Of a stretch of DNA of 60,954 nucleotides, positions 40,548 through 48,190 are shown piece by piece (position 1 is the first letter of the stretch; each line of letters starts with the position of its first letter). The translations under genes were made by a program, and so were the position numbers. The notes beneath the pieces were generated by a model that saw only the letters and a program-made list of their open reading frames with translations, had not been told where the DNA came from and searched no databases. The DNA comes from Thermoplasmata archaeon (GTDB lineage Archaea > Thermoplasmatota > Thermoplasmata > Lutacidiplasmatales > UBA184): the NCBI GenBank assembly GCA_030040035.1, contig JASHUJ010000075.1, forward strand, positions 1 through 60,954, given 5' to 3'.

Positions 40548-41514
40548 CGGTCTCCCGGATCACGACCTGCTGGACCGGCGGCTGGTCCCGCGGGATGAGG
40601 TTCACCGGGGCGGGCGGCGCGAACGTGGGCATCGTGCCGGGGACCGCGGTCGTCGGGTGACGCGGCAGTGCGGGACCGCGTCGTCGGCGCCGCAGGGCCA
40701 CGGCCACGACGAGGACCACGATGACGACGACCACGATCGCGGCCACCACGATCAGCCACGGGAAGGACGGGGTCGTCGAGGTCGACGGGGGCGGGGACGT
40801 CGACGTGAGCGCGAAGCTCGTCTGGGTGTCCGTGAGCCGGTCGGTGTACGTGAACCCGTCGCCGGCCGAATCCGAGTCGTGCTCGGTGTACACGTAGCCG
40901 AGGATGTAGCCGGTCCCCGGATCGAAGTAGGCCTTCCAGTTGTAGGCGGCGGCGAAGTCCCCGTACGCGTCGTCCCGCTGGTAGCTCCCGTTGCCTTCGG
41001 TGAAGATCGAGGCCACGTATCCGGTCGGGCTCGAAGCCAGGGCGAACGGAACGTCCGTCCCGACGACCGTCATCGGGGAGTTCAGGAGGTCGAACGGGGC
41101 GCCCGGGCCGAGACTGTCGTTCATGTAGAACCACACGTACGGATCGACGTACCCGGTCTGGTTGTCCGTTCCGGCGACGTAGTGGAAGCTCGTGCCCGAG
41201 AACGAGAACGAGCCCCCCTCGGACCAGGGATAGTCGGCGCCCTGGTCGTTCTGGTACGTCCCCGAGGCGGCGTAGGTCGCGTTCGCGGTTCCGTTCGGAG
41301 CGACCGCGGTGACCGCGATCGAGCCGGTGTAGCTGCCCGTCTCGGTGTAGCCCGAGTAGTTCCCGGTGCCGTTCGTGACGGTGATCGTCTCCGCGTACGC
41401 GAACCGGTCGCCGGCCGCCGGCAGGTAGTGGCCGGGTCCGCTCGCGGTCGCGGTGCCGGCCAGCCCGAGGACGCCGAACAGGATCAGGAGGAACCCGACG
41501 CCCCGGGCTCTCAT
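40465..41514 (-). CDS. Signal-anchored extracellular protein with cytoplasmic zinc ribbon
   Basis: A 349-aa membrane protein of unknown function. Residues 3-25 are a signal peptide (FLLILFGVLGLAGTATA). Residues 26-235 are an extracellular Thr/Ser/Gly/Tyr-rich domain with several N-x-S/T sites. A Ser/Thr/Pro linker follows, then one transmembrane helix (about 250-275; WLIVVAAIVVVVIVVLVVAVA) and a basic stop-transfer. The cytoplasmic tail of about 70 residues ends in a zinc ribbon CRYC...CPNC at the very C-terminus. It is the last gene of a three-gene run; its ATG overlaps the preceding stop (ATGA). It looks like an outside sensor with a zinc-ribbon contact inside. Confidence 0.75.
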   Translation of the reverse strand: MRARGVGFLLILFGVLGLAGTATASGPGHYLPAAGDRFAYAETITVTNGTGNYSGYTETGSYTGSIAVTAVAPNGTANATYAASGTYQNDQGADYPWSEGGSFSFSGTSFHYVAGTDNQTGYVDPYVWFYMNDSLGPGAPFDLLNSPMTVVGTDVPFALASSPTGYVASIFTEGNGSYQRDDAYGDFAAAYNWKAYFDPGTGYILGYVYTEHDSDSAGDGFTYTDRLTDTQTSFALTSTSPPPSTSTTPSFPWLIVVAAIVVVVIVVLVVAVALRRRRRGPALPRHPTTAVPGTMPTFAPPAPVNLIPRDQPPVQQVVIRETVKVPCRYCGTLMDSTATNCPNCGAPRT

Positions 41515-43052
41515 CCGCCGAACCCTCCGCCCCAGCCCCCGCCGCCGACCGCGTGGAGATGGGCCGGGTGGACCCCGCCCATCGCGCTGTACGTCGCGTA
41601 GTAGCCGCCGTGGACGACCACGACCGGGATCCAGAGCCGGGGCGCGGCGTTGTAGTACGAGAAGCTCGGGTACGTGGCGGGCTTCGTCTGCGTCGGGTCG
41701 AGCTCGTTGACGCTCCGGACGTTCACCCCATGGATCGTCCGCACCGCGAGCGAGAGCAGCTCGGCCGACGACATCGGACCGGTGCGCTGCCCGAGGATCT
41801 CGTACGCTTTCTCGAGCAGGTTCAGCGTCTCGTTCGCCTCCAGGACCGGGATCGAGGCGAGGATCGCGGCGGCGACGAGCGGGTACTCGAGGTAGGCGCT
41901 CACCCCCCGCACGAGGATCGCCATCTTCGTCGCGATCGTCCCGGGCGGCAGGTCGGAGAGCGCGAGATAGGCGGACGCGAGCTCGGTGTCCTCGCTGACC
42001 GAGTACCCCCAGCCGGAGAAGATCGCCTTCACCTGGGTGAAGGCGGTCTTAAGGTCGGCGAACGGCTTGTTCACGATCGCGAGCAGCGCCGCGGATTCGT
42101 ACGACGGGGTGACGCGCAGGAACTGCGCCAAGGGGTCGGTCGCGAACGTCCCGTCCGCCCGTCGACCCGAGAGAAGGATGGCCGCCACTCCCGGAGCGGC
42201 GTCGTCCGGGATCCCGAGCGTCCGGACGTTTGTTACGAGCGTGCCCAGGTCGGCGCTCGAGTTCGCGAGGGGCTGAGGGATGCCGGTGAGCACCTCGGAG
42301 GCGAGCAGCCGGTTCTCGAGGTTCGACGTCAACGCGGCGACCGCGTGGTACGCCGCCAGGAACGCCGGGACCTGCTGCGCGGGATCGCCCTTCTGCTTCG
42401 CGATCCCGATGGCGACCGCCCAGAGGTAGACGGGATCGATGCCGGCGAGGGCCTGGGAAAGGGGTACGTGGACCGCCGCGGCTTGGTTGACGATCGAGCC
42501 GATCTCCGTGTCGATCGCTTGGGCCTGGGTCCAGTACGACGCGAACTCCTCGTCGCCGACCCGGTAGAGCGCGACGTTGAGGTCGCGCAGGGCCACGCGA
42601 CCGGCGGTGGTGATCGCGATGAACTGGCCGTCGTACGCGCTCATCTGGGCGAGCTCGCCCTGCTTCACGAGGAGCTGCGCGAAATCGGCCTCGCGCTTCG
42701 CGACCTCGGCCTCGAGGGACTGCAACGCCTCCTGCTCCTGGTGGAGCTGGTCGACCGACGCCTCCTCCTTGTCAACCCCCTCCAGGTGGAAGAGGACCGA
42801 GTGCGTGCGGCGCGTGTCCGTCGTGAGGGAGTCGGACATCTGGGCGACCTGGGCCTTCTCCTGGTCGATCGCGGCCTGGGCGGCCTGCAGCTGGGCGACC
42901 TCCGCTTCGAGCTGGGTCTTCTGATCCGGCGACAGCAGGTCGATGAGCCCGAGTTGTTGGAGCGCACTCACGTCCGTCGCGGCGAGATTCCCTTGGACCG
43001 ATCGGGCGCTGACGCTCTGCAGGAACGCGGCGACGTGGGTGCAGTCGGGCAT
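41511..43052 (-). CDS. Coiled-coil / helical-repeat protein of the kinase-like operon
   Basis: A 513-aa soluble protein I do not recognise. Residues about 38-160 are a coiled coil rich in Gln, Ala and Glu (EAEVAQLQAAQAAIDQEKAQVAQM). The next 300 residues are alpha-helical with repeated hydrophobic helices spaced like a solenoid (LENRLLASEVLTGIP, FADLKTAFTQVKAIFSG, AYLALSDLPPGTIATKMAIL). The last 30 residues are Gly-rich (VGGGGWGGGFGG). There is no membrane helix. It starts at 43052, one base after the stop of the kinase-like gene, and its stop overlaps the next ATG. It is likely a scaffold in a complex with the other two products. Confidence 0.7.
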   Translation of the reverse strand: MPDCTHVAAFLQSVSARSVQGNLAATDVSALQQLGLIDLLSPDQKTQLEAEVAQLQAAQAAIDQEKAQVAQMSDSLTTDTRRTHSVLFHLEGVDKEEASVDQLHQEQEALQSLEAEVAKREADFAQLLVKQGELAQMSAYDGQFIAITTAGRVALRDLNVALYRVGDEEFASYWTQAQAIDTEIGSIVNQAAAVHVPLSQALAGIDPVYLWAVAIGIAKQKGDPAQQVPAFLAAYHAVAALTSNLENRLLASEVLTGIPQPLANSSADLGTLVTNVRTLGIPDDAAPGVAAILLSGRRADGTFATDPLAQFLRVTPSYESAALLAIVNKPFADLKTAFTQVKAIFSGWGYSVSEDTELASAYLALSDLPPGTIATKMAILVRGVSAYLEYPLVAAAILASIPVLEANETLNLLEKAYEILGQRTGPMSSAELLSLAVRTIHGVNVRSVNELDPTQTKPATYPSFSYYNAAPRLWIPVVVVHGGYYATYSAMGGVHPAHLHAVGGGGWGGGFGG

Positions 43053-43053
43053 C

Positions 43054-44223
43054 TCAGGCGTCCACGAGCGGAAAATTGGTATAAAGTCCCTCGTCGGCGA
43101 GGGCGTTCCGGATCTGGAGCGACGCCGGCCGACCCTCCCCGGCGAGCCGGACGTACCGGTCCTGCGCGAGCGCCCGTTCGAGCAGGGCGACGAGCTGCGC
43201 CTTGCGCGACTCCGGGCCCCCGAACCGTCGTCGGCGTTCCTGATCGATCTGCTCGTAAGCGAAGAGGAATTCGTACAGCGATCGGAACACTTGGTCCTCG
43301 ATCTTCTCCCGTACCCGATCCCGGTCGACCCCCTCCTCCTCGATCCCTTCGAGGTCGACGAAGTAGACGGTACCGTCGGGGGCGATGACCGCGTCCTTGT
43401 CCAGCCAGACGTCGTGGAAGTCGAGCCCGTAGTACCGGTCCCGCGCGGGGTCGAACCGGAGCGTCCGTGCGAAGAGCGTGAGGAGCGGGACGGTCGAGCG
43501 CAAGTAGGCGACCTCGAACTGGAGGGCCTGCTGGGCCGAGTCGAGGTGGAAATGGTCGAACACGTCGCGCACGCCCGTACCCACGGTCTGTTTTCCGTGG
43601 AAGTAGATGCGCACGTTCGAAGGGACGAGTCGGATCTCCTGGACGATCGGTCCGGGGAATCGACGGAACCAGTGCAGCGACCGGATGCGCTCCTCGAGGA
43701 CCGGGGGCAGGTGGGCGATCTTGACGACCGGCGCGAGGCGGAATCCCGCGAGCGACGTGAGATCGGCCCGCTCGGAGATCCCGAGCGCGATGCGCGCATG
43801 CTCCAGCCCTTGGCCGCCGTACGGGGAACCCCGCAGCCAGACCTCGCCCGTGATGATCCGCTCCGGATCGTCCGGGGCGGGCGGCACCGTCGGCGAGGCG
43901 AGCCGGCGGCGCACGTCGGGATCCTCGGTCAGCCGCTCCACCGACGACCGGTCGAGCGGCCGGGACGCGAACGGATCCACGGCGGATCCGACGCCTTTCA
44001 CCGACAGATAGAAGGCGGTCCCGTCGAGGGTCGCGATCGGGTCGGTCGCGACCGCGCCGCGGTTATCGTCCTCGAGGAACGACCGAACCGCGATCGGGGG
44101 ATCGTCCAGCAACCCGGTCAGGGCGGGCGGCAAGAAGAGCCGGTCGAGCGCCGGTAACTCGACGTGGCGGAACCGGTCATTCGTGGTCGTGCGCGCCGGG
44201 TACTCGGCGAGCCGGATCGGCAT
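43054..44223 (-). CDS. Protein kinase-like/APH-like protein, first gene of the three-gene operon
   Basis: A 389-aa protein with hints of the kinase fold. It has a strand FYLSVKG (K76 as a possible ATP-contacting Lys), a long central part with helices, and then GLDFHDVWLDKD (residues 266-277) followed by VYFVDLEG (287-293). The last two resemble the catalytic loop and the metal-binding D-x-E of aminoglycoside phosphotransferase-type kinases, with D268 and D290 in the key positions. No membrane helix is seen. It is followed by the coiled-coil gene with one base between. Whether it is an active kinase is unresolved. ATG 44223 is preferred to GTG 44238, but the choice is uncertain. Confidence 0.6.
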   Translation of the reverse strand: MPIRLAEYPARTTTNDRFRHVELPALDRLFLPPALTGLLDDPPIAVRSFLEDDNRGAVATDPIATLDGTAFYLSVKGVGSAVDPFASRPLDRSSVERLTEDPDVRRRLASPTVPPAPDDPERIITGEVWLRGSPYGGQGLEHARIALGISERADLTSLAGFRLAPVVKIAHLPPVLEERIRSLHWFRRFPGPIVQEIRLVPSNVRIYFHGKQTVGTGVRDVFDHFHLDSAQQALQFEVAYLRSTVPLLTLFARTLRFDPARDRYYGLDFHDVWLDKDAVIAPDGTVYFVDLEGIEEEGVDRDRVREKIEDQVFRSLYEFLFAYEQIDQERRRRFGGPESRKAQLVALLERALAQDRYVRLAGEGRPASLQIRNALADEGLYTNFPLVDA

Positions 44224-44297
44224 CCCGCGGAGGGACACGGAGGTTCCCAGCCCCGGGACGAACGGAGGTCTCTTGAACGTCTCGTACCCGCTCCGAC

Positions 44298-44318
44298 GAC
44301 GACGAAGGGATCGTCGTC
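44298..44318. repeat. Perfect hairpin between kinase-like and DUF2252 genes
   Basis: GACGACGA and TCGTCGTC are exact 8-base arms around the loop AGGGA. The stem can be extended by a further CTCC/GGAG pairing past a small bulge. It lies between two divergent genes, so a terminator is unlikely; an RNA structure in one leader or a protein site is more plausible. Confidence 0.4.
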
Positions 44319-44434
44319 CGGAGCTTCCAAGCCCGCTCGGGTCCCGAACGCTCGACGGATCGGGCGTGCGCGAACCGTTCGGCCCGTCGAAGCGTCCTTC
44401 TACCCGAGACCGCCTCCGCGATAGGGGGCTCCCC

Positions 44435-45814
44435 TTGGCGCCGGTCCGACGTTCCGAGCCGCCGATTGCCGCGCGCCCGACGCGCGAAGAACGCTACCGT
44501 TGGGGCAAGCGCCTGCGTCAAAAGGTGCCGCGGTCGAGCCAGGCGATCTGGTCGCCGGCGCGCGATCGACCGGACCCGCTGGAACTCCTCGCCCGGTCCG
44601 ACCGGCGTCGCGTCGCGGAGCTCTTGCCCATCCGGTACGGCCGCATGTCGCTCAACCCGTTCGCCTTCCTGCGCGGCGCGGCCGACGTGATGGCGTCCGA
44701 TCTCGCGTCGACGCCCACGACCGGTCTCCGCGTGCAGCTGGGTGGGGACGCCCACTTGAGCAACTTTGGGATCTTCGGCACGCCCGAGCGGCACGAGGTC
44801 TTCGACCTCAACGATTTCGACGAGACCCTGCCCGGTCCCTGGGAGTGGGACGTGAAGCGGCTGGCCACGAGCTTCGTGGCGGGGGGTCGCGCGCACGCCC
44901 TCGCGCCGGTCGACTGCCACCGGGCCGCGCTCCGCGCGGCCCGATCGTACCGCGAGTCGATGAACTCCTACGCGTTCGAGCGATACCTCGACATCTGGTA
45001 CTCGCACCTCGACCCGGAGCAAGTCTCCGAGCAGGTGCGCCGCGGGGCCCGCCGGGTGATCGGCCGGCTCGCCCGACGGGCGCGCGGTCGGACGGTGCTG
45101 CACGTATTCCCCAAGGTCGTCCGGAAGGTCGGCGGAGGCTATCGGATCCGGGACGTCCCGCCGCTCATCGTGCACTACCCGGGACGGTGGCGGCAGGAGA
45201 TCACCCACGTACTGATCCAGCGCTATCTCGCGACGATCCCCGAGGATCGGCGGATGCTGCTCGAGCGATACCGGATCGCGGACGTGGCCCAGAAGGTCGT
45301 CGGCGTCGGCAGCGTGGGGACCCGTTGCTCGGTCATCTTGCTGGTCGGGGATCGGGACACGGACGACCCGGTGCTCCTCCAGTCGAAGCAGGCTCTCCCG
45401 TCCGCGCTCGAGCCGTATGCGGGGCCGAGCACCTACGCGAACCACGGACAGCGGGTCGTCGTCGGCCAGCACCTGATCCAGCAGTCGAGCGACAGCTTCC
45501 TCGGATGGGGGTCGATCCGGTCGGAGGACTTCTACGTTCGCCAGCTCCGCGATTGGAAGTTCTTCCCCGATCTCGACTCGATGGCGCCGAGGGAGTGGCT
45601 CGGCCATGCCGAGTTGTGCGGGGCGGCGCTCGCCCGGGCCCACGCGCGCACGGGGGACCCGGCCGCGATCAGCGGCTACCTGGGTACGAAGGGCACGTTC
45701 GAGGAGGCGATCGCACGGTTCGCCGAGGCCTACGCCGATCAGACCCAACGCGACTACGCCGAGATGATGGCGGCGATCCGGCACGGCCGCCTCCCAGCCC
45801 GGCGGGGCGCCTAG
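44435..45814 (+). CDS. DUF2252 family protein
   Basis: A 459-aa protein matching DUF2252 over almost its full length. It opens with KRLRQKVPRSSQAIW and PIRYGRMSLNPFAFLRGAADVM. Then come LGGDAHLSNFG, FDLNDFDETLPGPWEWD (an acidic loop like that of APH-type kinases), and the C-terminal RQLRDWKFFPDL and LGHAELCGAALARAHARTGD. The family is uncharacterised, though its acidic and HLSN loops recall phosphotransferases. The start is uncertain: TTG at 44435 puts the domain near the beginning; a GTG at 44366 would add 23 residues. It is divergent from the kinase-like operon, which may be meaningful since both have kinase-like features. Confidence 0.88.
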   Translation: MAPVRRSEPPIAARPTREERYRWGKRLRQKVPRSSQAIWSPARDRPDPLELLARSDRRRVAELLPIRYGRMSLNPFAFLRGAADVMASDLASTPTTGLRVQLGGDAHLSNFGIFGTPERHEVFDLNDFDETLPGPWEWDVKRLATSFVAGGRAHALAPVDCHRAALRAARSYRESMNSYAFERYLDIWYSHLDPEQVSEQVRRGARRVIGRLARRARGRTVLHVFPKVVRKVGGGYRIRDVPPLIVHYPGRWRQEITHVLIQRYLATIPEDRRMLLERYRIADVAQKVVGVGSVGTRCSVILLVGDRDTDDPVLLQSKQALPSALEPYAGPSTYANHGQRVVVGQHLIQQSSDSFLGWGSIRSEDFYVRQLRDWKFFPDLDSMAPREWLGHAELCGAALARAHARTGDPAAISGYLGTKGTFEEAIARFAEAYADQTQRDYAEMMAAIRHGRLPARRGA

Positions 45815-45947
45815 CGGATCGGCGGGCGGCGCCGGCCGCGAAGCTCCAAATACGTCGCAACCCTAGTACGCCTGGCTGTGGGGTCAGCCCGGCCCTCGTC
45901 CGAGGACCGAACCGCAGCGCGCTGCCAATGACCCCTGGGAAGAGGCA

Positions 45948-46430
45948 ATGCCCAGGGATACCGAAGCGCCACCGGAGTCGACGGCGACGAAAGGTCGGGA
46001 GCCGATGGCCCGGCCCCCCAGCGGGGGGACGTGGGTCCAGTTCTCCTCCTCGTTGAAAGAAGAGATCCGGCCGTGGATCGACCTCGACGAGGTCGAGATC
46101 GAAGGGTTCGAGACCTGGCTCCGGTCCGTGCTTCCGCTGATCCCTCGGGGCCCGTTCCACACGCCGGGCAAGCTGGCGACCGATCCGGTCCAACGGCTCT
46201 CCGAAGTGGCCCGCGCGCTGGCCGAGTGCGCCGGGGATCGGGCCCGGGCCAACTTCCAGGCCGCGACCTACTACCGGGAGAACCAGGTCCTGGCGCGTCG
46301 GGTCCGCGCGCTCGAAGCGGTCATCCGGACGACGGGATCGGACTCGGAGAAGGCGGCGCTGCTCGAGCCGGAGCCCGACGTGGACCAGGCGGCTTCGCGC
46401 TACATCCCGAAAGGCCGGGACGCGCTATGA
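45948..46430 (+). CDS. Hypothetical protein upstream of a universal stress protein
   Basis: A 160-aa protein I do not recognise. The first 25 residues are Pro/Ser/Thr-rich. A conserved-looking core runs WVQFSSSLKEEIRPWIDLDEVEIEGFETWLRS, followed by amphipathic helices (VQRLSEVARALAECAGDRARANFQAATYY and VLARRVRALEAVIRTT). The end is acidic. Its stop overlaps the ATG of the universal stress protein (ATGA), so the two are translated together. The ATG at 45948 is preceded by GAAGAGG, a good ribosome-binding site. It is probably a cytoplasmic partner in a stress response, but this is inferred only from context. Confidence 0.65.
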   Translation: MPRDTEAPPESTATKGREPMARPPSGGTWVQFSSSLKEEIRPWIDLDEVEIEGFETWLRSVLPLIPRGPFHTPGKLATDPVQRLSEVARALAECAGDRARANFQAATYYRENQVLARRVRALEAVIRTTGSDSEKAALLEPEPDVDQAASRYIPKGRDAL

Positions 46431-46894
46431 GCGGCCCCGCTACCGCGTCGGGTCCTCCGTCGGCCGCCGCGCCCGCGCCGCCGGCCCGGATCGTGGTCGG
46501 GTTCGACGGATCGCCTCCCGCGAATCGCGCGGCCCGGCTCGCCCTCGCGCTCGCGCCGAGCGGAGCGGGGAACGTCTGGTTCGTGCATGCGACCCAGCCG
46601 GACCACCGGATGGCGGAGCCGCTCACGGACGAGGAGATCGTGGCCCCCAACCGCGCGGTGACGCGCGCGATGGAGTCGCTGCGCGCGTACGCCCAGCCCC
46701 GCGGCCTGTCGGCCTTCGTCGTCGATCGCGAGGGCGCCCCCGGCCCGGTGCTGATCGCGGTCGCGTCGGAGATCGGCGCGGAGCTGGTGGTCGTCGGGAC
46801 TCGGGGTCGAGGGGACGCGAGCCGGGTCCTCCTGGGTTCGGTGTCGGCGTACGTGGTGGCCCACGCGCCGGTACCGGTCGTCGTCGTCCCCTGA
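46427..46894 (+). CDS. Universal stress protein (UspA family)
   Basis: A 155-aa protein with a single Usp domain after about 20 Pro/Ala residues. IVVGFDGSPPANRAARLALALA begins the domain. ELVVVGTRGRGDASRVLLGSVSAYVVAHAPVPVVVV ends it and holds the ATP-binding G-x-R-G-x-G...G-S-V-S motif. It probably binds ATP. Universal stress proteins accumulate under starvation and stress in archaea, with varied partners. It is coupled to the unknown 160-aa gene upstream and is followed by the MFS gene 21 bases on, so all three may share a transcript. Confidence 0.93.
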   Translation: MSGPATASGPPSAAAPAPPARIVVGFDGSPPANRAARLALALAPSGAGNVWFVHATQPDHRMAEPLTDEEIVAPNRAVTRAMESLRAYAQPRGLSAFVVDREGAPGPVLIAVASEIGAELVVVGTRGRGDASRVLLGSVSAYVVAHAPVPVVVVP

Positions 46895-46915
46895 GCGCGC
46901 GCCGTCGGGTCGCGG

Positions 46916-48190
46916 ATGGCGAACGACCGGGCGACGGCCCGTCCATCCGTTCGGATCCCGCATGACGTCTGGGCGGTCTCGATCACGAGCCTCTTCTCCG
47001 ATTGGAGCTACGAGATGCTCCTGCCCATCCTGCCGTTCTTTCTCGCCCTCGACCTCGGCGCCTCGCCGCTCGTCATCGGGTTCGTCGAGGGGGCCGCCGT
47101 TCTCGCCCAGAGCTGGACCCAGTTCGTCGCGGGACAGCGCCTCGCCGGCCGGGCGGATCGTCGGGCGGTCGGCACGGGCGGGTATGCAACCACGACCATC
47201 GCGCACGGGCTGGTCGCCCTCGCGACCGCCTGGCCGATCGCGGCCCTCCTCCGCGTCACCGCGTGGGGGGCGAGGGGCGAGCGACAACCGATCAAGAAGG
47301 CGATCCTCGCGGACGCCGCGGAGCCGGGCGCCCGCGGTCGTTCGTTCGGTCTCGAGCAGACGTTCGACTCCCTCGGAGCGGTCGGCGGCACGGCGTCGGC
47401 GGCGGTGCTGGTCGTCACCGACGGGCTCCCCGCGTTCCGATGGATCTTCGCGCTCAGCGTGCTGCCGGGGCTGGTCGCGGTCGTGCTCTTCTACCGCCTG
47501 GTCCGCGACCCGCCAGGGGCCAGCCGCGATGGACCGAGGGAAGCGGCCCGTCCTCCGCGGCCGTTCCCGCGACGGTTCCGCTGGTTCCTCGTCGCGGTCG
47601 CCGTCTTCGGTCTGGCGTACTTCAACATCCTGCTCGGTCTCCTGCGCGTCGGTACCGGCCTCCTCGCACCGGGAGGAGTCGGACCGGTCGGCGCGATCCT
47701 GGTCGCGCTCGTCGCGTACCTGCTCTACAATCTGGTCTACGCCGGCCTCTCCTATCCGGCCGGCCTCCTCGCCGTCCGATTTCCCGGGGCCGGTCTCGTG
47801 GGCGTGAGCTTCCTGCTCTTCGTGCCGGTCGACGTTCTCTTCGCGCTCACCCCGAGCGTGGGGGTCGCATTGGCCGCGTTCGGTCTCGCGGGGGCCCAGA
47901 TCGCGCTCGCCGACGTCACCACCTCGACGTGGATCGGCGGGACCGTCGACCCGGCCAGCCGGGGCCGGGCCTTCGGCTGGTTCGGGGCCGTCCAGGGAGC
48001 CGCCTCGTTGGGAGCGTCGGTGATCGTCGGCGGACTCTGGACGTACTACTCCGCGCCGGTGGCGTTCTCGGCGTCCGCGGTCCTGGCCGTACTCGGCGCC
48101 GCGTGCCTCCTGCCGATCCTCGGGAGGCGATCGGCAGGCGACGACGCCGGACCGCCCCGGGCCCCCGGCGGACGGCCCGCCGATCAATAG
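46916..48190 (+). CDS. MFS transporter
   Basis: A 424-aa carrier with about twelve hydrophobic helices in two halves. The first half has SDWSYEMLLPILPFFLALDLGASPLVIGFVEG and the loop RLAGRADRRAVGT in the place of the conserved loop 2-3 motif. A long cytoplasmic loop with many Arg and Pro residues divides the halves (GASRDGPREAARPPRPFPRR). The second half includes GRAFGWFGAVQGAASLGASVIVGGLW. The pattern resembles MFS drug- or sugar-type members; no substrate can be named. It begins 21 bases after the universal stress protein gene. Its last seven bases overlap the convergent Ehr antiporter gene. Confidence 0.88.
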   Translation: MANDRATARPSVRIPHDVWAVSITSLFSDWSYEMLLPILPFFLALDLGASPLVIGFVEGAAVLAQSWTQFVAGQRLAGRADRRAVGTGGYATTTIAHGLVALATAWPIAALLRVTAWGARGERQPIKKAILADAAEPGARGRSFGLEQTFDSLGAVGGTASAAVLVVTDGLPAFRWIFALSVLPGLVAVVLFYRLVRDPPGASRDGPREAARPPRPFPRRFRWFLVAVAVFGLAYFNILLGLLRVGTGLLAPGGVGPVGAILVALVAYLLYNLVYAGLSYPAGLLAVRFPGAGLVGVSFLLFVPVDVLFALTPSVGVALAAFGLAGAQIALADVTTSTWIGGTVDPASRGRAFGWFGAVQGAASLGASVIVGGLWTYYSAPVAFSASAVLAVLGAACLLPILGRRSAGDDAGPPRAPGGRPADQ

